From Lentibacter sp. (GTDB taxonomy: Bacteria; Pseudomonadota; Alphaproteobacteria; Rhodobacterales; Rhodobacteraceae): a stretch of 64,000 bases of DNA. The notes beneath the pieces were generated by a model. The model worked only from the letters and a program-made list of their open reading frames with translations, ran no database searches and was not told the DNA's origin. The stretch lies in the NCBI GenBank assembly GCA_016744435.1, contig JADGEJ010000001.1, positions 1 through 64,000 on the forward strand, given 5' to 3'. This document shows positions 24,987 through 33,465 of this stretch, in pieces; the stretch's first letter is position 1, and every line of letters starts with the position of its first letter. The translations under genes were made by a program, and so were the position numbers.

Positions 24987-26372
24987 ATGCCAAATGCACT
25001 CGCCTTTCTCGTGCTGGCAAGCTGGCCATTGGTTTCGCTGGTGCTGTTTTTAAAGCTGCCAGTGGGGCGGGCTGTGCTGTGGTCGTTGCTGCTCAGTTAT
25101 CTCTTTTTGCCACCACCCCCGACAGTGTTTGACTTTCCGGCGATGCCACCGCTCGACAAGGAAAGTATCCCGTCGCTGACAGCCTTCACGATCTGCTTTT
25201 TTATGTACGGTAGAAACATGGTTTTCTTCCCGCAGAGCCGTGTGGCACGTGTGTTGATGGTGCTGTTTGTGTTTACCCCGCTCGCAACAGTCCTGACCAA
25301 TGATGAGCCGATCTTTTTTGGACAGGTCGGTCTGCCCGGGCTGCGAGTTGTTGAAGGTATCGCGCTCATGGTGCAGCAGGCGATGGTTCTGATGCCCTTT
25401 ATCCTTGCCTACAACTTCTTGCGATCGGAGTCTGATCAGCGAGATGTTCTTGTCGCGTTCGTCGCGTTGGGCGCTGCCTACTCGCTCTTAATGCTTGTGG
25501 AAGTGCGCCTGAGTCCGCAACTTAATCTTTGGATATATGGTTACTACCAACACCACTTCGACCAATTGATGCGTTTTGGTGGATTTCGCCCGATTGTTTT
25601 CCTCTATCATGGTCTCTGGGTCGCTCTGTTTGCCTTTATGATGCTCGGGGCTGCTGCAGCGCTGTTTCGCCACTCTAAGGGTAAGGCCAAGCTTTATTAC
25701 GGGGCGGGCACGGCTTATTTCGGTCTTGTGCTATTTGCTTGTAAATCAGTTGCATCGATGGCCTATGCCAGTGTCATGTTGCCCTTTGTGCTGTTTTTAG
25801 GCCGTATCTGGCAGTATAGGTTGGCAGCGGTTCTCGCGCTCCTCGCCGTCGCATATCCTATCCTGAAAGGCGTCGAATTGGTGCCGGAGAAATACATGAT
25901 CGAGCAGGCTGCAGCGCTTGATACTGATCGGGCAGGGTCTTTGCAGTTTCGTTTTGATAACGAACGCGTGCTCCTCGACCGAGCATTGATCAAGCCGATT
26001 TTCGGGTGGGGAAGTTGGGGGCGCAACCACATCCTTGATCCTGTCACGGGGCGTTTGCTCACCGTGACAGACGGTCGCTGGATCATTACCATCGGCGTTT
26101 ATGGTTGGATCGGCTATCTTGCGGAATTCTTACTTTTTAGTTGGCCGCTATTTGTGTTATTTGCACGCAGTTTTGTCTTGTCGGGTAAGACACATGTCTC
26201 ACCCTATCTCGGGGCACTGGCACTTATCCTCGGGTTTAACCTGTTTGATCTGCTGCCAAATGCAACGATCACGTCGCTAACCTGGATGCTGGCGGGCGCA
26301 CTTTTAGCCTACACCGAGGTACACATGCCTTCTAGGAGGGCCGCGAAAATGAAAATTGAAACGATCATGTGA
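24987..26372 (+). CDS. O-antigen-polymerase-like membrane protein (Wzy-like)
   Basis: A 461-residue polytopic membrane protein with about 11-12 helices. A large periplasmic loop includes LQFRFDNERVLLDRALIKPIFGWGSWGRNH, which corresponds to the conserved R...P.fGwG region of the Wzy/WaaL O-antigen ligase/polymerase superfamily. In a Wzx/Wzy polysaccharide island it would polymerise repeat units at the periplasmic face. The C-terminal tail is short and basic. The next gene's GTG start lies 8 nt downstream, so the two form an operon. Confidence 0.8.
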   Translation: MPNALAFLVLASWPLVSLVLFLKLPVGRAVLWSLLLSYLFLPPPPTVFDFPAMPPLDKESIPSLTAFTICFFMYGRNMVFFPQSRVARVLMVLFVFTPLATVLTNDEPIFFGQVGLPGLRVVEGIALMVQQAMVLMPFILAYNFLRSESDQRDVLVAFVALGAAYSLLMLVEVRLSPQLNLWIYGYYQHHFDQLMRFGGFRPIVFLYHGLWVALFAFMMLGAAAALFRHSKGKAKLYYGAGTAYFGLVLFACKSVASMAYASVMLPFVLFLGRIWQYRLAAVLALLAVAYPILKGVELVPEKYMIEQAAALDTDRAGSLQFRFDNERVLLDRALIKPIFGWGSWGRNHILDPVTGRLLTVTDGRWIITIGVYGWIGYLAEFLLFSWPLFVLFARSFVLSGKTHVSPYLGALALILGFNLFDLLPNATITSLTWMLAGALLAYTEVHMPSRRAAKMKIETIM

Positions 26373-26379
26373 GGCAGTT

Positions 26380-27678
26380 GTGCAGAAGCGTTTGAAAGTC
26401 CTCGTTATCGCCGAAGCTGCAAACCCTGAATGGGTTTCTGTGCCTCTTATTGGCTGGTCTCTGGCGCGCGCGCTGGGCCGGGTTTGTGATGTGCACATCG
26501 TAACGCAGCTGCGCAACAAAGATGCTTTCGTGCGGGCCGGGCTGGTTGAAGGGAAAGACTTCACAGCGATCGACAGTGAGAAACTGGCCGCTCCGATGTG
26601 GAAGCTTGGTCAGGCTTTGCGTTTGGGCGAGGGCAAGGGTTGGACGATGATGCAGGCGATTTCGGCGCTGTCGTATCCCTACTTTGAGCGCCAGGTTTGG
26701 AAGCAGTTTGGTGGTGCTTTGCGGGCTGGAGAGTTTGACTTAGTGCACCGGGTTACACCTCTGTCACCGACCACAGGCTCGCCGATTGCACGGCGTTGTA
26801 AGAGCGCGAATGTGCCCTTTATCTTGGGGCCACTGAATGGCGGAGTGCCTTGGCCAAAAGGCTTTGACGCAGAACGTCGGCGCGAGAAAGAATGGCTGTC
26901 TTATGTGCGCGGTGCTTACAAGGTTTTGCCCAACTGGCGAGCAACCATGAAGGCTGCATCTGCGATCATCGTAGGCTCGCGTCACACTCAAAGTGAAGTG
27001 CCAAAAGCTTACGCAGATAAGGCCGTATTTATCCCCGAAAACGCGATTGATCCTGCGCGGTTCTCGGCCACGGGTACTCCGCCGGAAGGCCCACTCCAGC
27101 TTTGTTTTGTTGGACGTATGGTGCCTTACAAGGGCCCTGACATATTACTGGAGGCCGCCGCAGACTTGTTACGCGAAGGCAAAGCCGAGATTGACATGAT
27201 CGGCGATGGCCCGCTGCTGAACGATCTGAAAGATTTCGCGATCACGCACGGCCTCACTGAGCGCGTCCGGTTTCATGGCTGGATGGCACATGAAAAGGTA
27301 CAGACCGTTCTGGCGCGCTGCCATATGCTGGCGTTTCCCTCTGTCCGTGAGTTTGGCGGCGGGGTGGTGCTTGAAGCTATGGCTTTGGGCACGGTTCCTA
27401 TGGTGGTTGACTATGCTGGCCCAGGCGAACTTGTCACGCCAGATGTTGGCTTCAAGCTGCCTATTGGCACACGTCGGGAGATCGTTGAGGCCTTCAACAA
27501 GGCCCTGAGCGCATTGGCAGACGATCGAACGTCTCTCGCGGGCTTGTCAAAAGCCGCAAAGGCGCGGATAGCAGAAAAGTTCACTTGGGGCTGCAAGGCG
27601 CAACAGATCCTTGAAGTGTATCACTGGGCGCTTGGGGAAGAAGCAAAGCCTGCACCTTTCGAAAACCCAGATACTTAA
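26380..27678 (+). CDS. glycosyltransferase family 4
   Basis: A 432-residue GT-B glycosyltransferase starting at GTG 26380, chosen because GAGG lies 5 nt upstream; an earlier in-frame TTG would overlap the polymerase gene. The N-terminal domain has KVLVIAEAANPEWVSVPLIG. The C-terminal donor domain has LCFVGRMVPYKGPDILLEA, the segment IGDGPLLNDLKDF and PSVREFGGGVVLEAMALGTV (the EX7E region reads E-x-GGGVVLE). Acts in the cytoplasm during repeat-unit assembly. Its stop codon interlocks with that of the convergent acetyltransferase (27675-27678). Confidence 0.9.
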   Translation: MQKRLKVLVIAEAANPEWVSVPLIGWSLARALGRVCDVHIVTQLRNKDAFVRAGLVEGKDFTAIDSEKLAAPMWKLGQALRLGEGKGWTMMQAISALSYPYFERQVWKQFGGALRAGEFDLVHRVTPLSPTTGSPIARRCKSANVPFILGPLNGGVPWPKGFDAERRREKEWLSYVRGAYKVLPNWRATMKAASAIIVGSRHTQSEVPKAYADKAVFIPENAIDPARFSATGTPPEGPLQLCFVGRMVPYKGPDILLEAAADLLREGKAEIDMIGDGPLLNDLKDFAITHGLTERVRFHGWMAHEKVQTVLARCHMLAFPSVREFGGGVVLEAMALGTVPMVVDYAGPGELVTPDVGFKLPIGTRREIVEAFNKALSALADDRTSLAGLSKAAKARIAEKFTWGCKAQQILEVYHWALGEEAKPAPFENPDT

Positions 27679-28166
27679 TCTGAAATCACCTTGGCCGGAA
27701 TGCCTGCGACGGTAACACTCGGTGGCACATCTTTGGTCACCACGGCGTTGGCGCCAATAACGACGTCGTCGCCCACAGTCAGTGGGCCGATAAGTTTTGC
27801 ACCCGCACCCACGTCGACATGCCCACCCAGTATCACGGGACCTGCGAGCGTAACTTGTTGAAATATCATGCAGTTAGGGCCTATTTGAGCGTCAGGGTGA
27901 ATGATGATGCCCGTCGGGTGTGTCAGCCTTAGTCCGCCGCCAATTTGGGTGCTCAGGTGAATTTCACTCTGCGTGACCAGCGACCAGAACCAGTGATTGA
28001 GCACCCAGTATTTTGAGGCAATTCGGGCCACTAACCCGCCACTCGAACGCAACGATTGATAGCGCCGTACCGAGCGCAAAAGTTTGCGCCCCGGATCCCA
28101 GAAATGCTGTACATGCTCTCGGCTCCAATCGGGTGTTTGGGCCGATACGTTGCTGTCGTCTGGCAT
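27675..28166 (-). CDS. serine-acetyltransferase-like hexapeptide-repeat O-acetyltransferase
   Basis: A 163-residue left-handed beta-helix acyltransferase. The C-terminal half consists of hexapeptide repeats (PTGIIIHPDAQIGPNCMIFQ, then VDVGAGAKLIGPLTVGDDVVIGANAVV) and ends in VPPSVTVAGIPAKVI. This pattern matches CysE/EpsC-type and colanic-acid acetyltransferases. CysE proper is longer (about 270 residues), so acetylation of a sugar of the polysaccharide is more likely than cysteine synthesis. The N-terminus is helical, as in serine acetyltransferases. A small divergent promoter region (28167-28280) separates it from the secreted protein gene. Confidence 0.85.
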   Translation of the reverse strand: MPDDSNVSAQTPDWSREHVQHFWDPGRKLLRSVRRYQSLRSSGGLVARIASKYWVLNHWFWSLVTQSEIHLSTQIGGGLRLTHPTGIIIHPDAQIGPNCMIFQQVTLAGPVILGGHVDVGAGAKLIGPLTVGDDVVIGANAVVTKDVPPSVTVAGIPAKVISD

Positions 28167-28280
28167 AGAGCTCCCTAAAAATCGTGGTTCGGGCCAATTC
28201 CTGCCCTTTTCAGCCTTTAATCGATGCTTGCAAGACTTATCTGTAAGCGCAACACTTGGCTAGTATTTTGGGGAGATAGC

Positions 28281-31247
28281 ATGCTTGAGAAATTGACAAC
28301 TTTGATGTTGGCGTTGGTGTTGATTGCGTCGCCTGTCGCGTCCAAAGATGCACGCGTATATTTCTTCGGAAACTCGCTTTTGAACCACCTTGAGGGCGGT
28401 GACGAAACGACAGTGCCATACTGGCTTGCTCGGCTCGCCAAAGCCGATGGCAAGGGCTTTGCTGCGGACGGGCAGTGGGGCTTTCTGAGAGACTTTGCAC
28501 GCAAAGGAAAGCCGATCTCGAATTGGTCGTTTCAAGGCGTACGCCCTTCGTGGGACCGTGATCGCGTGGCATTTTCGGCCGTGCCCTTTACCGCAGTTGT
28601 TACCAACCCCGCAAATTTCATTCAGTATCAGGCCCCTGATGCGCCATATGACGGATCAAACCCGAGTAAAGCATCACCGCTTTCGGCATTGCTTAAGCTC
28701 TATGACACCCACGTTGGGCCACGCCCTTTTCTGATCTATGAAGGTTGGGCTGAAATGGCAGGAATTGTGGGTAATTTCCCGCCACGCGCTCGCGGCGAAC
28801 GCAAATTTCATGCTTATAATATAGGCGACTATCACGATTGGTATGTTCAGCTTCTTATGCAGTTTCGAGATGAGCGCCCTGACGCTGAAGTTGGGCTGAT
28901 CCCCGTCGCGAGTATGCTATCTACACTTTTCTCAGAAGCGCCTTTGAATAAGATCGAGGCAACTGATCTCTATGTGGACGACGCACCCCACGGTACTGCG
29001 ACACTCTATTTTCTAGCGGCTTTAGCTACGTACCCAGCTCTTTTCGATGCTCCGGCCTCTTCGACGGTCGACCTGCCTGACAGTATTCACCCGCTCGTTC
29101 GTGATAACCTTGCGCAGATCTCAGCTCGCTTGAATGAGCTTGGCAAGGTGGAAGCCCAAGTGCAGAAAACTGAGGCGACGCCTCCTGTCGAGAGCCCCGC
29201 GGCAAACATTAACCCTAAGCCCGCAGAAGCGTTCACGCCTGCTCCGGGTTTTCAACGCGCCAGTTTCGATACTCCGGACGGGCAGGTAGAAAACCCTTCT
29301 TTGGGTTTTGGTGTGAACGGAATTGCCGACTGGTCAACGCAGCACCCTTTTATCAACATCATGAAGACAGCACGACCTTGGGTTGGCCACAGTGCAGCTC
29401 AATGGGGGGCTTTCAGCGCCGATGATTTGTTGGCGCAGGGTGTTCTAGACAAACATGGCTACCCGACACGTTTGCCAGAAGGCGCGCAAAGGCTTGAGGC
29501 CTTTGTGATGACAGACCAACTTGAAGCCGCCACCAATATGGCCGGGCGCTACCGGATTAGCTGGAAGGGAGAAGGCAAACTGTCTATCGCAGGGCGCGGC
29601 ACAGTTGAGCGGATGAGCACAGCGCCCAACGAAACCTGGTTAAACTACACTCCGGGCGAGGGTCTGGTCGCAATCACTATAAACTCGACTGATCCTAACG
29701 GAACTGGCAACTATATTCGCGATATTCAAATCGTGCGCGAAGACCATATTCCATTGCATGACGCTGGTGTATTGTTCAATCCTGAATGGATCGCGGTTGT
29801 GGCCAATGTCCGCTCGCTGCGGTTTATGGATTGGATGCTAACCAATGGCTCTCCAATAACGACTTGGAAAGAGCGCCCTGAAGTTGCTCATTTTTCCTAT
29901 GCATGGCGCGGTGTTCCTGCGGAGGTGATGATCGCCTTGTCCAACCAGATTGGGGCAGACCCTTGGTTTTGCATGCCGCACGCTGCTGACGACGACTATT
30001 CACGCAACTTTGCGCATTTGGTCAAAGATACCCTCGATCCGCGGCTTAAGGCATATGTCGAATACTCTAACGAAGTCTGGAACCATATTTTCCCACAAAC
30101 CAAATGGGCGGTTTCCGAAGCGGAGAAGCGGTGGGGCAAGCAGGCTGAAGGGGACGGCTGGATGCAATTCGCTGGCCTTCGCGCAGCAGAAGTAATGGGC
30201 CTTTGGTCAGATGTTTTTGGAAGCGCTGATACGCATAGAATTGTGCGCGTCATGGCGGTGCATACAGGCTGGCTGGGTTTGGAAGAGCCGTTTATGGCGG
30301 CCCCCTTGCTTGTTGCTGAAGGCGGCAAAGCACCGCTCGAGAGCTTTGACGCTTATGCAGTGTCTGGCTACTTTGGTTTTGATCTTGGTCTAGAAGAAGA
30401 GAGCCTTCCTCAGGTGAGGCAGATTGTTGCGAAGTCACGCGCAAATGCAGAAGCAGCAGCCCGTAAAAAAGGCCTCAAACGAAAGGTGCTAGAAGCAGCG
30501 ATCGCCCCGATCAAGCACGATGAAGCATATCCCAAAGTTGCCGAGCTGCTTTGGAACGGCTCCTTTAAAGAGCTCACCGACACGTTTTGGCCCTACCACG
30601 CGCGCCAAGCCGCCAAGCACGGTTATGAACTTGTAATGTATGAGGGGGGCACCCATGTCACGCCACATGGCTCGGCGCTCGATGATGAAGAGCTTGTCGA
30701 GTTCTTCAAGGCGTTTAATTATCACGGTGAAACAGGCAAGCTCTATGAGGAGTTGTTGCGGCGCTGGCGGGGGCAAGGCGGGCATTTGTTTAACGCTTTT
30801 GTTGATGTAGCGCCGGCCTCGAAATACGGCAGTTGGGGTGCGCTGCGGCACTTGCAGGACGAAAACCCACGTTACGATGCTTTGATGGCAGCCAACGCAC
30901 TTGCCGCAGACTTGCCTGCGCGAGCACCGGGCACGTTTTTGCACGGCATAACGCGTTTTGGCGGGCAGGGGCCTGACGAGCTGATAGGCACCCCAGAAGA
31001 AGATGCTCTCATAGGAGGGCCAGGGGATGATGTCATGCGCTCACGTGGTGGAGCTGATCACTTTCACGGCGGTGCTGGTATTGATGTTGTAGAGCTGCCA
31101 GGGCGCGCGAGGGACTACACCTTGCGCTCTCGAGGTGAACTGGTGCTGGCGACAAGAGCTGGGGAAACCTCTTACTTGAGAGATGTTGAAAAGCTCTATT
31201 TTACTGATGAGCCAACCAAGAAGTACGTGCTGAATGCAGGGCGCTAG
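28281..31247 (+). CDS. large secreted protein with SGNH-like and glycosidase-like regions and RTX-like tail
   Basis: A 988-residue exported protein. The ATG at 28281 follows GGGGAGATAGC and gives a signal peptide (MLEKLTTLMLALVLIASPVAS). Residues about 22-280 resemble an SGNH-type fold (YFFGNSLLNH as a degenerate first block). A proline-rich linker follows. The middle (about 330-880) contains YVEYSNEVWNHIFPQ, with the conserved NE pair seen in clan-A glycoside hydrolases, and AKHGYELVMYEGGTH. The last 100 residues carry a short RTX-type calcium-binding repeat (GGPGDDVMRSRGGADHFHGG). I cannot name the hydrolase family. Location suggests a polysaccharide lyase/hydrolase trimming the exported polymer. 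The combination of a Sec signal and RTX repeats is unusual. Confidence 0.7.
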   Translation: MLEKLTTLMLALVLIASPVASKDARVYFFGNSLLNHLEGGDETTVPYWLARLAKADGKGFAADGQWGFLRDFARKGKPISNWSFQGVRPSWDRDRVAFSAVPFTAVVTNPANFIQYQAPDAPYDGSNPSKASPLSALLKLYDTHVGPRPFLIYEGWAEMAGIVGNFPPRARGERKFHAYNIGDYHDWYVQLLMQFRDERPDAEVGLIPVASMLSTLFSEAPLNKIEATDLYVDDAPHGTATLYFLAALATYPALFDAPASSTVDLPDSIHPLVRDNLAQISARLNELGKVEAQVQKTEATPPVESPAANINPKPAEAFTPAPGFQRASFDTPDGQVENPSLGFGVNGIADWSTQHPFINIMKTARPWVGHSAAQWGAFSADDLLAQGVLDKHGYPTRLPEGAQRLEAFVMTDQLEAATNMAGRYRISWKGEGKLSIAGRGTVERMSTAPNETWLNYTPGEGLVAITINSTDPNGTGNYIRDIQIVREDHIPLHDAGVLFNPEWIAVVANVRSLRFMDWMLTNGSPITTWKERPEVAHFSYAWRGVPAEVMIALSNQIGADPWFCMPHAADDDYSRNFAHLVKDTLDPRLKAYVEYSNEVWNHIFPQTKWAVSEAEKRWGKQAEGDGWMQFAGLRAAEVMGLWSDVFGSADTHRIVRVMAVHTGWLGLEEPFMAAPLLVAEGGKAPLESFDAYAVSGYFGFDLGLEEESLPQVRQIVAKSRANAEAAARKKGLKRKVLEAAIAPIKHDEAYPKVAELLWNGSFKELTDTFWPYHARQAAKHGYELVMYEGGTHVTPHGSALDDEELVEFFKAFNYHGETGKLYEELLRRWRGQGGHLFNAFVDVAPASKYGSWGALRHLQDENPRYDALMAANALAADLPARAPGTFLHGITRFGGQGPDELIGTPEEDALIGGPGDDVMRSRGGADHFHGGAGIDVVELPGRARDYTLRSRGELVLATRAGETSYLRDVEKLYFTDEPTKKYVLNAGR

Positions 31248-32470
31248 GGCTTTCGGATGCCTTCAAGCAGGGTGCGCGCACCTCGAGCCGAACTGAAGCT
31301 TTCGACCACACGTTTGCGTCCGGCTTTTGACAGAGCCAGCAGGCGATCAGTGTCACGCGCGAGCGCAGCAATGGCTTCGGCCAAAGCCACGGGGTCTTTG
31401 GGCGGGACAAGCACACCGTCTTGCCCATCGGTAATTAGCTCTGTGACACCGCCAGCATTTGTTCCAACTGTCGGAACGCCGCAGCTCATCGCCTCCATAT
31501 AGGCAACGCCAAGCGGTTCGTGCCAGCTTGCCAGCACAAAGATATGCGCTTCAAGAAGCTTTCGTTTCACGGCATCAGCATCTATGGCGCCCAACAGGGT
31601 GACATGCTCATTAAGGCCCAGTTCTGTAATCTTTTCGAGCAGAACCGCATGAAAACCAGAGCCGCCGTCATCATCCTGCCCCGCGATTTCAAGATGTGCA
31701 TCAACGCCTTGATCGCGCAGGTGCTTGACAGCGGAAATCAGGTCTTGGTGGCCCTTTACAACATTCAGGCGGCCACAGGAAAACAGTTTCAACGTCGCGT
31801 TTCTCTGTGGCGGCTCGTAGACACCCTGCCGTGAGAGTGCATCCGTATCAACACCCATTGGTTGCAGATACATGGCGTTCGGGAGATCACTCCCAAGAGC
31901 GTCTTGGAGCTCTCGATGCAGCTTTTCGGTAATTACTGTACCAAACTTGGCGTGACGCCATTTGAAGCCTTGTCCTGGGCCATAGTCCGACATCGGGCCA
32001 TGCAATGTCAGTGAGTAGTCTAGGTTCCAAATGACTTTTGCTAGTGCGCAGATTGTTGCTGCCCGCCTAGCGGAGTGAGCGTGCACATGGGTTATACCTT
32101 GCGCTTTGCAGGCCAGTGCCAAACGCCGCGCCGCTGGTAGGGACAGCAAAATGTCCTTGGCAAACTCAAGAGGCTCGCGCCTTAAGTCGCTCCAAAGCGT
32201 TGGAAGTGGAAACCGCAGCAATGAGAAGAATGCGTTGAGCGCTTTAAAATCGACAAGATAAGTAGTATTTTGCATCGCCTGATCAGACCAATCATGCGAG
32301 ATAAGTCCGCTTGGCGGAGGGCGGGTGCTAAAGAGCGTCACATTAGCGCCCATGTTTTGTAGTTCAAGGATCTCGCGCCAAAAGAACATATGAGTTTGGC
32401 CGGGGAACTGAGGGATAAGTATGCCAATTTTTTTGCTATTTTTTTCAAGAGCTTCGAGATTTTTTTGCAA
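31244..32470 (-). CDS. glycosyltransferase family 4 with A-tract N-terminus
   Basis: A 408-residue GT-B enzyme. Motifs: IGILIPQFPGQTHMFFWREI at the N-terminus, LFSCGRLNVVKGHQDLISAV and the EX7E region EPLGVAYMEAMSCGVPTVGT. The only available start is a TTG at 32468-32470 with no strong ribosome binding site. The first 45 nt contain three separate runs of seven A (coding strand), each a slippage hotspot. Its stop codon TAG shares a CTAG palindrome with the stop of the convergent secreted protein gene. Sugar donor unknown. A 137-nt divergent region lies upstream. Confidence 0.88.
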   Translation of the reverse strand: MQKNLEALEKNSKKIGILIPQFPGQTHMFFWREILELQNMGANVTLFSTRPPPSGLISHDWSDQAMQNTTYLVDFKALNAFFSLLRFPLPTLWSDLRREPLEFAKDILLSLPAARRLALACKAQGITHVHAHSARRAATICALAKVIWNLDYSLTLHGPMSDYGPGQGFKWRHAKFGTVITEKLHRELQDALGSDLPNAMYLQPMGVDTDALSRQGVYEPPQRNATLKLFSCGRLNVVKGHQDLISAVKHLRDQGVDAHLEIAGQDDDGGSGFHAVLLEKITELGLNEHVTLLGAIDADAVKRKLLEAHIFVLASWHEPLGVAYMEAMSCGVPTVGTNAGGVTELITDGQDGVLVPPKDPVALAEAIAALARDTDRLLALSKAGRKRVVESFSSARGARTLLEGIRKP

Positions 32471-32607
32471 GGTTCAGAACTTTCACTTTGGCGGAATCAT
32501 ACTCATGGTTTTTCGGGTGCAACGGATTGCGTTGGGGCGATTTTGCACAGCACAACGCGTGACGTGCAAGCCTGTCTGTAAAGCTTGTTTAGGTTGGGCG
32601 GTGTAAA

Positions 32608-33465
32608 ATGGCTGGCTTGAGTGTGATCATCCCCGCGAACAACGAAGCAGAACACATTGGCGCTTGCCTAGAAGCATTGCTCTCGCCCGATCCAAAGCCT
32701 GGCTACGGCTCGGGCTCGATCCCTGTACCGATGCCTATTGAGGTAATCGTGGTGGCCAACGGCTGCAGCGACAACACTGTCGCGATTGCCCAGACGTATG
32801 ATAATCGGTTTGCAGCGATGGGCTGGGATTTCTCAGTGCTCGACTTGGAGGCTGGCGATAAAATGGCTGCGCTTAATGCTGGTGATGGAGCGGCCATGCA
32901 CCGAGCGCGTGCATATCTGGATAGTGATGTTCTTCTGAGTCCATCTTTACTTGATCAAATGGCACGTGTTTTGCAGTCGGAAAAGCCGATCTACGCGAGC
33001 GGTCAGTGCCGTATTTCTGCGCCCAAAACGTTGGCGACTAAGGCCTATGCGCGGATCTACGCGCAGGTCCCGTTCATGACACATGGGGTTCCTGGCTGTG
33101 GCTTGTTTGCTGTCAGCGGAGCAGGGCGCAGGCGCTGGGAAGAGTTTCCGAGTATCATCTCCGATGACACATTTGTGCGTCTCAGTTTCGCACCTCATGA
33201 ACGCCTCCTGCTGCGTGGTACTTACGAGTGGCCACTGGTTGAAGGGTTTTCAAACTTGGTCAAAGTTAGGCGGCGCCAGAATGCTGGCGTTGTAGAAATA
33301 GGTGACGATTTTCAGCATCTTGCTGCGAACGATGATAAACTGCGCCTTTCTGGCTTTGGCATCATCCGGCTTGCTCTGCGCGACCCTGTTGGTTTTGCGG
33401 TCTACATGAGCGTCGCCATAGCAAGCAAGTTTGGCGACAAAACTGGGTGGAGTCGCGGGCGATGA
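32608..33465 (+). CDS. glycosyltransferase family 2
   Basis: A 285-residue GT-A enzyme. It starts MAGLSVIIPANNEAEHIGAC, typical of family 2, with VVANGCSDNTVAIA for nucleotide binding and YLDSDVLL as the DxD-like motif. A C-terminal hydrophobic stretch (about 250-275) may associate it with the membrane. It is the first gene of the plus-strand operon leading through the flippase into the PKS/NRPS genes. Its stop overlaps the flippase start by 4 nt. Confidence 0.9.
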   Translation: MAGLSVIIPANNEAEHIGACLEALLSPDPKPGYGSGSIPVPMPIEVIVVANGCSDNTVAIAQTYDNRFAAMGWDFSVLDLEAGDKMAALNAGDGAAMHRARAYLDSDVLLSPSLLDQMARVLQSEKPIYASGQCRISAPKTLATKAYARIYAQVPFMTHGVPGCGLFAVSGAGRRRWEEFPSIISDDTFVRLSFAPHERLLLRGTYEWPLVEGFSNLVKVRRRQNAGVVEIGDDFQHLAANDDKLRLSGFGIIRLALRDPVGFAVYMSVAIASKFGDKTGWSRGR

